A stretch of 27,231 nt of DNA, taken from positions 1 to 27,231 of the forward strand of contig JBEVIU010000115.1 in NCBI GenBank assembly GCA_040510575.1. The letters run 5' to 3'. Both the position numbers and the translations under genes were made by a program. This stretch comes from DASUMF01 sp040510575 (GTDB lineage: Bacteria; Actinomycetota; Acidimicrobiia; IMCC26256; DASPTH01). Positions 6,321 to 13,795 of the stretch are shown in pieces; positions within the stretch are counted from its first letter, which is position 1; every line of letters starts with the position of its first letter. The notes below the pieces were generated by a model. That model had not been told where the DNA came from and made no database searches. It was given only the letters and a program-made list of their open reading frames with translations.

Positions 6321-8372
6321 ATGACGACTCCGACCATCGAAGCTCGGCCGTCGTCGAGCACCGACCCGGCGGCCGCTGCGCCCCGTGCACGCCTGGCGCA
6401 CCTTCGCTCGCTCGACGGCTTGCGCGGTCTTGCGGTGCTCGCGGTCGTGATCTTCCACTTCGAGCCTGACCTCGCGCCGGGTGGTTTCCTCGGCGTCGAC
6501 CTCTTCTTCGTGCTGAGTGGATTCCTGATCACGAGCTTGCTGGTGAGCGAGTTCCAATCGACGACGAAGATCTCGCTGCTGCAGTTCTGGGTGCGCCGGG
6601 CACGGCGACTCTTGCCCGCCCTGCTGCTCGTGCTCGCGTTCGTGATGACGTACTCACTGTTCACCGCGAGTCGCGTCGACTCACAACACGTGAGCGTCGA
6701 TGGGATCTGGTCGTTGTTCTACGCCGCGAACTGGCACTTCATCTGGTCGGGTGAGAGCTACATCCAAGGGTTCCTGCAGCAGGGCGCGAGCCCGCTGCGG
6801 CACATGTGGTCGCTCGCGATCGAAGAGCAGTTCTACCTGATCTGGCCGCTCGTCGTGGTCGTCGTCACGAAGCTGGTTGCGGGTCGTGGCGATCCGACAT
6901 CGCGAACGAAGCGTGTGCGCATCGGGCTGCTCGCGGTGTGCCTCGGTCTCGGCGTGTTGTCGATCGCGCGCATGGTCATGATGCAACGTGGTGGGGCCGA
7001 CCTCAACCGCATCTACTACGGCACCGACGCGCGCATCTTCATCATCCTGTTCGGCGCGACGCTCGGCGTGATCACCGTCGGCAACCCGAAGCTCCCAAGT
7101 GTGCTGCGACCCCTCGCGATCGGGCTCGGCCTCGCGGCCTCGGCCGCGCTGGTCTGGGTGATGGCCACGGTCAGCACCGACGACACCGGGCTCTATCGCG
7201 GTGGGTACGTGCTGATCGGCCTCTTGATGGTCGCGATCCTCGTCGCCGCCGCCCAGCCCGGTGTCAACCCGCTGGCGCGCTTCATGGAGCTCCGTCCGCT
7301 CGTCGGGCTCGGGCTCATCTCGTACGGCGTGTACCTCTGGCACTGGCCGATCTCGCTGTGGATCACGGGCGACGACTTCAGCAACGACTTCCTGTTGTTC
7401 GTCGTGCGCAGCGCCGTCACCCTCGCCGCTGCCGTCGCGAGCTACTACCTGCTGGAGATGCCGATCCGGCGCGGTGTGCTGTTCAAGCGTGGCCCGCGCG
7501 TCGGCGGCGCGCTCGTGCTCACCGCGCTGACGGCGGTGGTGATCCTGCTCGTCGTGCCTGCGCTCGCGTTGCCGAACGTGTTCACGGTGCCGCGGCGGCT
7601 CCCCGCCGACGTCCAGTTCGCAGCGGTGACCGACGACTACGCGAGTGCGCCCCGCTGCGACAACCCGCCTGCGCCGGCACCGCTGCAGGGCGGGGAACCG
7701 GTGCTGATCCAGCTGATCGGCAACTCGATCGCCGGCGAGGTGCGCGACTGCCTGGCCGCCACGTTCGCGCCGCTGGGCGCCACGTTCGAGACCGTGAACC
7801 CTCCCGACTTCCTCATCTGCCGCGAGGTGCGGGCGATCAAGGACCAGGTACGCGATCCTGCGACGCGTCCCGACGCCGCAATCCTGTTCTTGTTCGTCGC
7901 GTACGACCCTCGGTGCGGCGACGACTGGCATGCGTCGATCGACACCCTGCTCGACGCCTACAAGGCGGCGGGCACCCACGTGTTCCTCATCCCCTCGGTG
8001 CCGTTCGTGCCGGGCAGCCCGGTGATCGACAACCTCGGCGCCGGGCCACTGATCGAAGCCGAGTACTACCAACAGCGCGCCAACGACGATCCGGAGAACA
8101 TCACCTACGTCGACGCGGGCCGCTTCCTGCGCGACGAGGACGGCACGTACTGGTGGCGGGCACCGTGCCTCCCGGGCGGAGAACCCGGATGTGACGCTGA
8201 CGGCACGGTCGGGGTGCGCTTCACCGACGGTCTGCATTTCTGCACCGACCCCGACTACGCCGCGCACGGATGCATCGGCGAGAAGTACCAGGCCGGCGAG
8301 CGTCGGGCATCGGCTGCCATCGCCTCGCAGATGATCCCCGTGCTCGCGGCCCGCACGGCACCGCCGAAATGA
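6321..8372 (+). CDS. acyltransferase-3 membrane protein with C-terminal SGNH domain (OafA/YrhL type)
   Basis: A 683-residue integral membrane O-acyltransferase that likely transfers acyl groups (often acetyl) from the cytoplasm onto cell-surface polysaccharide or peptidoglycan. It opens with the family hallmark RSLDGLRGLAVLAVVIFHF and 'GGFLGVDLFFVLSGFLITSL', followed by RRARRLLPAL and SLAIEEQFYLIWPLV. About ten or eleven membrane helices reach residue 430. The remainder is an extracytoplasmic SGNH-like domain with IGNSIAGEV at block I (usual GDS, so Asp is replaced by Asn but the Ser is kept) and DGLHF at block V (DxxH). ATG 6321 is chosen because it precedes the usual short N-terminus; the frame is open upstream to 6243. 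It is divergent from the BrkB gene. Confidence 0.9.
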   Translation: MTTPTIEARPSSSTDPAAAAPRARLAHLRSLDGLRGLAVLAVVIFHFEPDLAPGGFLGVDLFFVLSGFLITSLLVSEFQSTTKISLLQFWVRRARRLLPALLLVLAFVMTYSLFTASRVDSQHVSVDGIWSLFYAANWHFIWSGESYIQGFLQQGASPLRHMWSLAIEEQFYLIWPLVVVVVTKLVAGRGDPTSRTKRVRIGLLAVCLGLGVLSIARMVMMQRGGADLNRIYYGTDARIFIILFGATLGVITVGNPKLPSVLRPLAIGLGLAASAALVWVMATVSTDDTGLYRGGYVLIGLLMVAILVAAAQPGVNPLARFMELRPLVGLGLISYGVYLWHWPISLWITGDDFSNDFLLFVVRSAVTLAAAVASYYLLEMPIRRGVLFKRGPRVGGALVLTALTAVVILLVVPALALPNVFTVPRRLPADVQFAAVTDDYASAPRCDNPPAPAPLQGGEPVLIQLIGNSIAGEVRDCLAATFAPLGATFETVNPPDFLICREVRAIKDQVRDPATRPDAAILFLFVAYDPRCGDDWHASIDTLLDAYKAAGTHVFLIPSVPFVPGSPVIDNLGAGPLIEAEYYQQRANDDPENITYVDAGRFLRDEDGTYWWRAPCLPGGEPGCDADGTVGVRFTDGLHFCTDPDYAAHGCIGEKYQAGERRASAAIASQMIPVLAARTAPPK

Positions 8373-8414
8373 GGCAGACTGCGTCACGTCGGTGAGTCGG
8401 ATCTGGGGGAAACC

Positions 8415-8843
8415 ATGGCGGATCGTCACGAGCGGATCGAAGAGCAGCTGGCCCGCGTGCCGTTGTTCGAGGGGCTCTCGAAGAAGGAGCTCCGCCTCGT
8501 CGCTCAGCTCTCCACCTATCTGGAGGAGCCCGCAGGCGCCGTGCTCACCCGCGAGGGCGAGATGGGCCACGAGTTCATCATCGTGCTCGACGGCGAGGTC
8601 GAGATCCGGCGAGCCGACCAGGTGATCGCCTCGCGTGGCCCCGGCACGTACGTGGGCGAGATCGCGCTCCTCGACCACCGGCCCCGCACGGCAACCGTCG
8701 TGGCCAAGACCCCGGTGAAGCTCGAGGTCATCGGTCAGCGCGAGTTCGCCGGGCTCATGGCCGAGGTGCCCGAGATCTCCCAGATGCTGTTGCCGGCCAT
8801 GGCGAAGCGCCTCGCCGACCTCGACGCCGACAACCGTTCCTGA
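8415..8843 (+). CDS. stand-alone cyclic nucleotide-binding domain protein
   Basis: A 142-residue protein that is almost entirely one CAP-family cNMP-binding domain. After a helix ending VPLFEGLSKKELRLVAQLS comes the beta-roll, with GHEFIIVLDGEVEI and the phosphate-binding cassette GEIALLDHRPRTATV, where E and R are the usual cyclic-phosphate and ribose contacts. A C-terminal helix follows. There is no helix-turn-helix, kinase or channel part, so it probably acts as a small cAMP/cGMP sensor for a partner. ATG 8415 has a GGGGGA Shine-Dalgarno about 5 bases upstream. It starts 42 bases after the acyltransferase stop and could be co-transcribed with it. Confidence 0.88.
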   Translation: MADRHERIEEQLARVPLFEGLSKKELRLVAQLSTYLEEPAGAVLTREGEMGHEFIIVLDGEVEIRRADQVIASRGPGTYVGEIALLDHRPRTATVVAKTPVKLEVIGQREFAGLMAEVPEISQMLLPAMAKRLADLDADNRS

Positions 8844-8934
8844 TCGCCCCCACGCCCCACATCCGACGCGGGCGCGCGTTCAAGCCGAGCTGACGACCTG
8901 CCGATCTGACCTCGCGGATGGTGCAGCTCAATCG

Positions 8935-9846
8935 GTGAGCGCGACACCTTCTGAGCTGGAGGGCCGCGCGTTGTCGACACCCGTGCTCGACGTCGAAGGT
9001 GAGGTGCGCGAGGCGTTGGTGAGCGGTGCCTTGCTGCTGCACTACCAGCCGGTCGTCGATCTTCACGACGCGTCGCTCGGCGGCGTCGAGGCGCTGTTGC
9101 GCTGGCGTCACGAGACCGGCGTGATCTCAGCGGGCGCGTTCTTGCCCCAGGTCCACGACCCCGAGCTGCGCCGCGCGATCTCCGCATTCGTGTTCGACGA
9201 GGCGGCGCGCCAAGCCGCGACCTGGCGCCGTCGCTTCGAATCGTGGATCTTCCCTGTGTCGGTCAACATCGCGCCCGACGAGTTCACCGACGAGCTCGTC
9301 GACCGTGTGATCGCGCTCCGCACCGATCACGCGCTCCCTCCCGGCTCGTTGGCCGTCGACGTGTCGGAGCCGGTGCTGCTGGTCGACGCCGAAGGGGTGC
9401 AGGAGCGCGTGCAAGCACTCAAGCGTGCCGGCGCGCAGATCATCGTCGACGACTTCGGCACGACCCACGCGCCGATGGGCTCCGACACCGTCGAGCTGCC
9501 GACCCGCACCACCGACGAGCTGCTGTCGTCGATCGTCGCGCTCGAAGTGCTGCCGATCGACGTGCTCAAAGTCGACCGGGAGCTCATCGACCGCTGCTTC
9601 GAGGGTGAGCGCCGCGACGCGCAGGTGGTGCAGGGCATCGTGAAGCTCGCGCACCTGTTCGGGATCCGGGTGCTCGCCGAAGGAGTCGAATCGGGTGACG
9701 AGGCCGAGCGTCTCCGCCACGACGGCTTCGATCTCGCGCAGGGGTACTACTTCCAGCGACCGCACGGTCCCGGTCACATCGATCGGCTGCTGCACGACCT
9801 CGCCGACGCGCGGCAGGCGTTCACGGCGGCCCGCGGCACACGCTGA
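8935..9846 (+). CDS. EAL-domain protein, probable cyclic-di-GMP phosphodiesterase
   Basis: A 303-residue protein consisting of an EAL domain with no GGDEF, PAS or membrane part. The metal- and substrate-binding motifs are present in order: EAL at 52-54 (EALLRW), N111 in VSVNIAP, E145 in VDVSEP, D172-D173 in VDDFG, K212 in LKVD, AEGVE at 248-252, and AQGYYFQRP with Q269. It should therefore be able to hydrolyse c-di-GMP to pGpG. The loop after DDFG is atypical: TTHAPMGSD replaces the usual TGYSSL, and about 19 extra residues sit before LKVD. GTG 8935 is used as start; the Shine-Dalgarno is weak and TTG 8971 is an alternative. It follows the cNMP-binding gene by 91 bases. Confidence 0.88.
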   Translation: MSATPSELEGRALSTPVLDVEGEVREALVSGALLLHYQPVVDLHDASLGGVEALLRWRHETGVISAGAFLPQVHDPELRRAISAFVFDEAARQAATWRRRFESWIFPVSVNIAPDEFTDELVDRVIALRTDHALPPGSLAVDVSEPVLLVDAEGVQERVQALKRAGAQIIVDDFGTTHAPMGSDTVELPTRTTDELLSSIVALEVLPIDVLKVDRELIDRCFEGERRDAQVVQGIVKLAHLFGIRVLAEGVESGDEAERLRHDGFDLAQGYYFQRPHGPGHIDRLLHDLADARQAFTAARGTR

Positions 9847-9941
9847 CTTCGTGCTGATGTCGCGCTGAGCCGGGGGCCGTCGGTCCCGTCCCGCGCCGCC
9901 ACGCATGATGGCCTGCTTGCACGCCTGAGTACCCTGGGTCC

Positions 9942-10604
9942 ATGGCCGATCAGGCCCGGTTCGCCGAGCTCGCGATGCCCTACATGTCTCCGTTGTATTC
10001 GGCGGCGTTGCGGATGACCCGCAACCCGTCCGACGCGGAAGACCTCGTGCAGGAGACGTACCTGCGCGCCTATCGCGGCTTCGGCGGCTTCGAGGAGGGC
10101 ACCAACCTCAAGGCCTGGCTCTACCGGATCCTCACCAACACCTTCATCAACTCGTACCGGTCGAAGAAGCGCCGCCCCGACGAGGTGGAGCTCGACGACG
10201 CCGAGGACTTCTACCTCTACCGCCGCCTGGGTGGCCTCGAGGCCGCCGACGCCGGACGCACCCCGGAGACCGAGGTGCTCGACGCCATGCCCGACGCCCT
10301 GGTCAAAGAGGCGCTCGAGGCCCTGCCCGAGCAATTCCGGATGGCCGTGCTCCTGGCCGACGTCGAGGGTTTCTCCTACAAGGAGATCGCCGAGATCATG
10401 GGAGTGCCGATCGGCACGGTGATGAGTCGGCTGCATCGCGGAAGAAAGCAGCTCCAGCAGCGGTTGTGGCAGTTCGGTCGCGAGCGCGGCCTCGTCCCCG
10501 ATGACACCGACGGTTCACCCGCCGACGTCAACGGGGGATCTGGCCCGGTTGGGCCCGATCACCACGACATGCCGGCTCCCGAGACCGCAGGTGCGGGGGG
10601 ATAG
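9942..10604 (+). CDS. ECF sigma factor of the SigR/SigH redox type
   Basis: A 220-residue extracytoplasmic-function sigma factor that redirects RNA polymerase. Region 2 spans about residues 10-78, with 'PSDAEDLVQETYLRAYRGF' and 'LKAWLYRILTNTFINSYR'. Region 4 spans about 115-170, with LPEQFRMAVLLADVEGFSYK and the helix-turn-helix 'EIAEIMGVPIGTVMSRLHRG'. This wording is very close to actinobacterial SigR/SigH, which governs the thiol-oxidative stress response. A Gly/Asp/Pro-rich tail of about 45 residues has no obvious role. The gene for a RsrA-like zinc anti-sigma factor starts 6 bases after its stop, which supports the assignment. No clear SigR-type promoter (GGAAT...GTT) was found just upstream. 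Confidence 0.92.
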   Translation: MADQARFAELAMPYMSPLYSAALRMTRNPSDAEDLVQETYLRAYRGFGGFEEGTNLKAWLYRILTNTFINSYRSKKRRPDEVELDDAEDFYLYRRLGGLEAADAGRTPETEVLDAMPDALVKEALEALPEQFRMAVLLADVEGFSYKEIAEIMGVPIGTVMSRLHRGRKQLQQRLWQFGRERGLVPDDTDGSPADVNGGSGPVGPDHHDMPAPETAGAGG

Positions 10605-10610
10605 CGAGCG

Positions 10611-10844
10611 ATGGACTGCGACAAGGCCAGCTACCGCGTGTACCGCTACCTCGACGGTGAGCTCACCGTCTATCGGCGTTGGTCGATCCGTCGCCATCTC
10701 GACAAGTGCCCGCCGTGTGCCGAGGGCTTCGACTTCGAGCTCGAGCTGCGCCAGGTCATCTCGGCGAAGTGTCGTGACGAGGTCCCCGAGGAGCTGCGCC
10801 AGCGGATCGCCGAAGCCCTCGACCAGCAGCACCTCGACGACTGA
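10611..10844 (+). CDS. RsrA-like zinc-binding redox anti-sigma factor
   Basis: A 77-residue ZAS-family anti-sigma factor. It has the H29-x3-C33-x2-C36 zinc motif (HLDKCPPC) plus C3 near the start and C54 before DEVPEELRQRI, matching the layout of Streptomyces RsrA (C11, H37, C41, C44 and the later CC before DDVP). In RsrA, oxidation forms a disulfide between the first and last zinc cysteines and releases the sigma factor; with C3 and C36 present the same switch is expected here. It is shorter than RsrA because the C-terminal tail is missing. It lies 6 bases after the sigma gene, in the same operon. Confidence 0.9.
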   Translation: MDCDKASYRVYRYLDGELTVYRRWSIRRHLDKCPPCAEGFDFELELRQVISAKCRDEVPEELRQRIAEALDQQHLDD

Positions 10845-10941
10845 CCGGGACGCAGGCTGCGAGTGACGAGTTGGGACGACCGGTCGCCCTACGATGTCGC
10901 CGAGTCCAGTCCCGCCGAGCCGATTCCCGGAGAAGCCCGTC

Positions 10942-11172
10942 GTGTCGACCGTCCGCCGTTGCCTCACCACTCTCGTCGTCACCGCCGCGCTGGTTGCCGC
11001 GCTCGCGGCGCCTGCCGGTGCGACCCCGATCCTCGCCGACGACGACTACAAGTGGTTCTACTGGGTCGGCCCGTTGTTGGTGGTGAGCTTCATCGGCCTC
11101 CTCATCGCGATCGGCATCGGCTACTACGTGAAGGTGCTGCGCCCCAAGCGACGCGGGCGCCCGGTCTCGTGA
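10942..11172 (+). CDS. small exported or membrane protein, unknown function
   Basis: A 76-residue protein not recognised as a named family. A basic N-terminus leads into a signal-like hydrophobic segment (about residues 6-24, ending APAGATP). A short DDDYKWFYW stretch comes next, then a second membrane helix of about 20 residues (PLLVVSFIGLLIAIGIGYY), and a basic end with RPKRRGRP. If the signal is cleaved this leaves a single-span protein with a short outside part. GTG 10942 was chosen over ATG 10894 because GGAG lies 9 bases upstream. It sits 8 bases before the zincin gene and probably shares its transcript. Confidence 0.7.
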   Translation: MSTVRRCLTTLVVTAALVAALAAPAGATPILADDDYKWFYWVGPLLVVSFIGLLIAIGIGYYVKVLRPKRRGRPVS

Positions 11173-11179
11173 CCCAGGG

Positions 11180-12268
11180 ATGACCGCCGCGCCGGCCCTG
11201 TCGAGCACCACCGTCACTCCGGCCTACGACCCGCTCGACTGGGCGTTGGCCGAACGGGTGGCACGGCGGGTTGCCGGCCGCGAGCCCCTGGCGGCCTCCT
11301 ATCTCGCCGAGTCGCTGCGCGACGACTTCACGTCGCTCACCGCGCAGGCCGAGGTGCTCGTGAGCGAACACACGGGTCTCGTGGCGCCGACCGCGGCACG
11401 CGCCGTCGTCGTCGACCGTGCCTCGTGGGTCTCGGCCAACGTGCGTTCGATGCAGCGCCTGCTCGCGCCGCTCACCGCGCGGGTCGGCGAGCGAATGGCT
11501 GCGAGTCGCGCCGCGCCCTTCGGCCGTCGGATCGCCGGCACCGAGACCGGCGTGCTGCTCGGCTACCTCGCGCAGCGCGTGCTCGGTCAGTACGACCTCC
11601 TCGTGCTCGACGAAGACGACGAAGACGCCGACGCGGTCTACTACGTGGGCGGCAACATCTTGGCGCTCGAGAAGCGCTTCGCGTTCCGGCCGCGCGACTT
11701 CCGCCTCTGGATCGCGATCCACGAGTGCACCCACCGCGCGCAGTTCACCGGCGTGCCCTGGCTCAAGCCCTACTACCTGTCGCTCGTCGATGCGTCGCTG
11801 GCGTCGATCGACCCCGACCCGCGCCGGCTCGTGCAGGCCCTCACGCGCGCGGCCGAGGAGATGCGCGACGGGCGCAACCCGCTCGACGACGGTGGTCTCG
11901 TGGCGCTGCTCGCGAGTGAGGAGCAACGGGGCGCGCTGGCCAGCGTCCAGGCGCTCATGTCGCTGCTCGAAGGCCACGGCAACAGCGTGATGAATCGGCT
12001 CGGGCGCGACCACGTGTCGGGGCAGGCCCGGATGGCGAGGGTGCTCCACTCTCGCCGCCAGAGCACCGGTGTCATCGCGCTGTTCCACAAGATCGTCGGG
12101 CTCGAATCCAAGATGCGCCAGTACGAGGTCGGGGAAGCCTTCATCGCGGTGGTCGAGCGCGAAGCAGGCCCGCGAGCGATCGACGCCGCATGGCGTGGTC
12201 CCGAATGGCTCCCCACCTCCGCCGAGCTGCGTGATCCGCCCGCGTGGCTGGAGCGAGTCGGCGCCTGA
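11180..12268 (+). CDS. F420-biosynthesis-associated zinc-dependent metalloprotease-like protein (Zincin_2)
   Basis: A 362-residue protein of the actinobacterial family described as 'coenzyme F420 biosynthesis-associated' (DUF2342/Zincin_2). The zinc-binding motif H181-E182-C-T-H185 is seen in LWIAIHECTHRAQF. The family-typical 'ASWVSANVRSMQRLLAPL' occurs in the N-terminal third, and a late 'GHGNSVMNRLG'-like stretch (EGHGNSVMNRLG) supplies a further His. The family co-occurs with F420 synthesis genes, but its substrate is unknown and no F420 synthesis gene lies in this window. In mycobacteria the homologue also lies beside tilS and hpt, as here; the tilS start is 3 bases after its stop. Confidence 0.88.
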   Translation: MTAAPALSSTTVTPAYDPLDWALAERVARRVAGREPLAASYLAESLRDDFTSLTAQAEVLVSEHTGLVAPTAARAVVVDRASWVSANVRSMQRLLAPLTARVGERMAASRAAPFGRRIAGTETGVLLGYLAQRVLGQYDLLVLDEDDEDADAVYYVGGNILALEKRFAFRPRDFRLWIAIHECTHRAQFTGVPWLKPYYLSLVDASLASIDPDPRRLVQALTRAAEEMRDGRNPLDDGGLVALLASEEQRGALASVQALMSLLEGHGNSVMNRLGRDHVSGQARMARVLHSRRQSTGVIALFHKIVGLESKMRQYEVGEAFIAVVEREAGPRAIDAAWRGPEWLPTSAELRDPPAWLERVGA

Positions 12269-12271
12269 GCC

Positions 12272-13198
12272 GTGTCGCGGCGCGCGCAGTCCGACGCGCT
12301 CGCACCATGGCGCGAGCGAGCCCGCTTCGATCTCCCTGAGCTTGCGCCGCCCGTGGTGGTGGCGTGCTCCGGCGGCGCCGACTCGGTCGCGCTGCTCGCG
12401 CTGGCGTGTGACGCGGGGCTCGAGCCCGTCGCGGTGCATGTCGACCACGGTTTGCGACCCGAGCACCGCGATGATGCCGAGCTCGTGCGTGCCGTGGCGT
12501 CCGAGCTCGGTGCGACGTTCGCGTTGGTCGACGTCGCGATCGAACACGGCGGGAACCTCGAGGCCCGCGCCCGCGACGCGCGGTACGCGGCCCTCCGTCG
12601 CGCGTGCGTCGACGCCGCGGCGTCGGTCGTGCTGCTGGGGCACACCCAGGACGACCAGGCCGAGACGATCCTGTTGAACCTCTTGCGCGGCTCGGCTGGC
12701 TCCGGTCTCGCCGGCATGTCTTACCGTCGCGACGAGTTCGTCCGGCCGCTGCTCGAGATGCGCCGCGCGGAGACCCACGCGATCTGTGCGGCGTTGCGCG
12801 TGCGCGTCGTGCAGGACGCGATGAACGACGACCCGGCGTTTCGGCGCGTCGTCGTGCGCCGCGATGTGCTCCCGCTCCTCACCGACGTCGCGGGTCGCGA
12901 CCTCGTGCCGGTGCTCGCACGTCAGGCCGACATCCTGCGCGACGAGTCGCGGTTCCTCGATCAGCTCGCAGGTGCTGCGTGGCCGGCAGACAGCGGCACT
13001 TCCGCGCGTGCGTTGCGCGACCTCCATCCGGTGCTCGCGCAGCGCGCCGTGCGCATCTGGCTCGGGCCACCACCACCGTCGCGAGCCGAAGTTGCACGCG
13101 TGCTCGACGTCGCGGGTGGCGTCGCCCGGGCCACGGAGCTCGCCGGTGGGCGAGTGGTGCGGCGGGCCGGCGGGCAGTTGCTCGTCGAGCCGCGCTAG
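12272..13198 (+). CDS. tilS: tRNA(Ile)-lysidine synthase
   Basis: A 308-residue PP-loop ATPase that adds lysine to C34 of the CAU-anticodon tRNA-Ile so that it reads AUA. The P-loop motif S33-G-G-A-D-S38 is present near the N-terminus. It is followed by VAVHVDHGLRPE, LEARARDARYAALRR and LGHTQDDQAETILLNLLRG, all diagnostic of TilS. The C-terminal part is short compared with E. coli TilS, as usual in actinobacteria. The start is GTG 12272, three bases after the upstream stop and without a distinct Shine-Dalgarno, which suggests coupling. It is followed by hpt, a conserved pairing in many bacteria. Confidence 0.95.
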   Translation: MSRRAQSDALAPWRERARFDLPELAPPVVVACSGGADSVALLALACDAGLEPVAVHVDHGLRPEHRDDAELVRAVASELGATFALVDVAIEHGGNLEARARDARYAALRRACVDAAASVVLLGHTQDDQAETILLNLLRGSAGSGLAGMSYRRDEFVRPLLEMRRAETHAICAALRVRVVQDAMNDDPAFRRVVVRRDVLPLLTDVAGRDLVPVLARQADILRDESRFLDQLAGAAWPADSGTSARALRDLHPVLAQRAVRIWLGPPPPSRAEVARVLDVAGGVARATELAGGRVVRRAGGQLLVEPR

Positions 13199-13207
13199 GT
13201 TCCCCCC

Positions 13208-13750
13208 GTGGTCGAACACGCTGACATCGGTCGCGTGATCGTGAGCGAGGACGAGCTCCGCGACCGGATCGCCGAGCTCGGCAAGGAGATCACCTCCGAC
13301 TACACCGGTCGACCGCCGCTCCTCGTCGGGGTGCTCAAGGGCGCGTTCGTGTTCATGAGCGACCTGTCGCGGGCGATCGACCTGCCGGTCGAGTTCGACT
13401 TCATGGCCGTGTCGTCGTACGGGTCCGCCACCCGATCGAGCGGCGTGGTGCGCATCATCAAGGATCTCGACCTCGACCTCGGTGGCCGCGACGTCATCAT
13501 CGTGGAAGACATCGTCGACAGCGGCCTCACACTCGCCTATCTCCGCAAGAACCTCGCGGCGCGCGAGCCGGCGTCGCTGGAGGTGTGTGCGCTCCTGGTG
13601 AAGGAGGGGCTCCAGCGCGTGGAGCTCGACCTCAAGTACGTCGGGTTCCGAATCCCACCGGAGTTCGTCCTCGGCTACGGCCTCGACGTCGACGAGCGGT
13701 ACCGCAACCTTCCGTTCATCGCGCGCTACACGGGCACGAACCACGACTGA
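13208..13750 (+). CDS. hpt: hypoxanthine phosphoribosyltransferase
   Basis: A 180-residue purine salvage enzyme that joins hypoxanthine or guanine to PRPP to give IMP or GMP. The PRPP-binding signature VIIVEDIVDSGLTL is intact. PLLVGVLKGAFVFMSDL near the N-terminus, the flexible-loop segment SSYGSATRSSG and a C-terminal VGFRIPPEFVLGYGLDVDE (purine-recognition region) are typical of bacterial Hpt, and the length is normal. GTG 13208 fits the usual N-terminus, although no Shine-Dalgarno is evident; it lies 9 bases after tilS. The tilS-hpt-ftsH order is conserved widely. Confidence 0.95.
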   Translation: MVEHADIGRVIVSEDELRDRIAELGKEITSDYTGRPPLLVGVLKGAFVFMSDLSRAIDLPVEFDFMAVSSYGSATRSSGVVRIIKDLDLDLGGRDVIIVEDIVDSGLTLAYLRKNLAAREPASLEVCALLVKEGLQRVELDLKYVGFRIPPEFVLGYGLDVDERYRNLPFIARYTGTNHD

Positions 13751-13795
13751 CCCCGGTCGCTACGCTGGCACGGCCGTCTGCCCCTCGGAGTTGCC

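Noticed and set aside
8373..8414. Possible riboswitch leader before the cyclic nucleotide-binding gene
   Set aside because: Only 42 bases are available between genes and no conserved aptamer core was recognised.
6681..8678. Very long open frame on the minus strand opposite the acyltransferase gene
   Set aside because: Its protein is Arg/Glu/His/Val-biased with no family motif, and it is antisense to a gene with clear domain signatures. This is the usual artefact of high GC third positions.
9847..9941. SigR-type autoregulatory promoter before the ECF sigma gene
   Set aside because: No GGAAT-like -35 with a GTT -10 at 16-18 bp spacing could be found in this gap.
11102..13744. Long minus-strand open frame (about 880 codons) opposite the zincin, tilS and hpt genes
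   Set aside because: It spans three recognised genes on the other strand, has no motif or ribosome-binding site, and shows the same composition bias as other antisense shadows.
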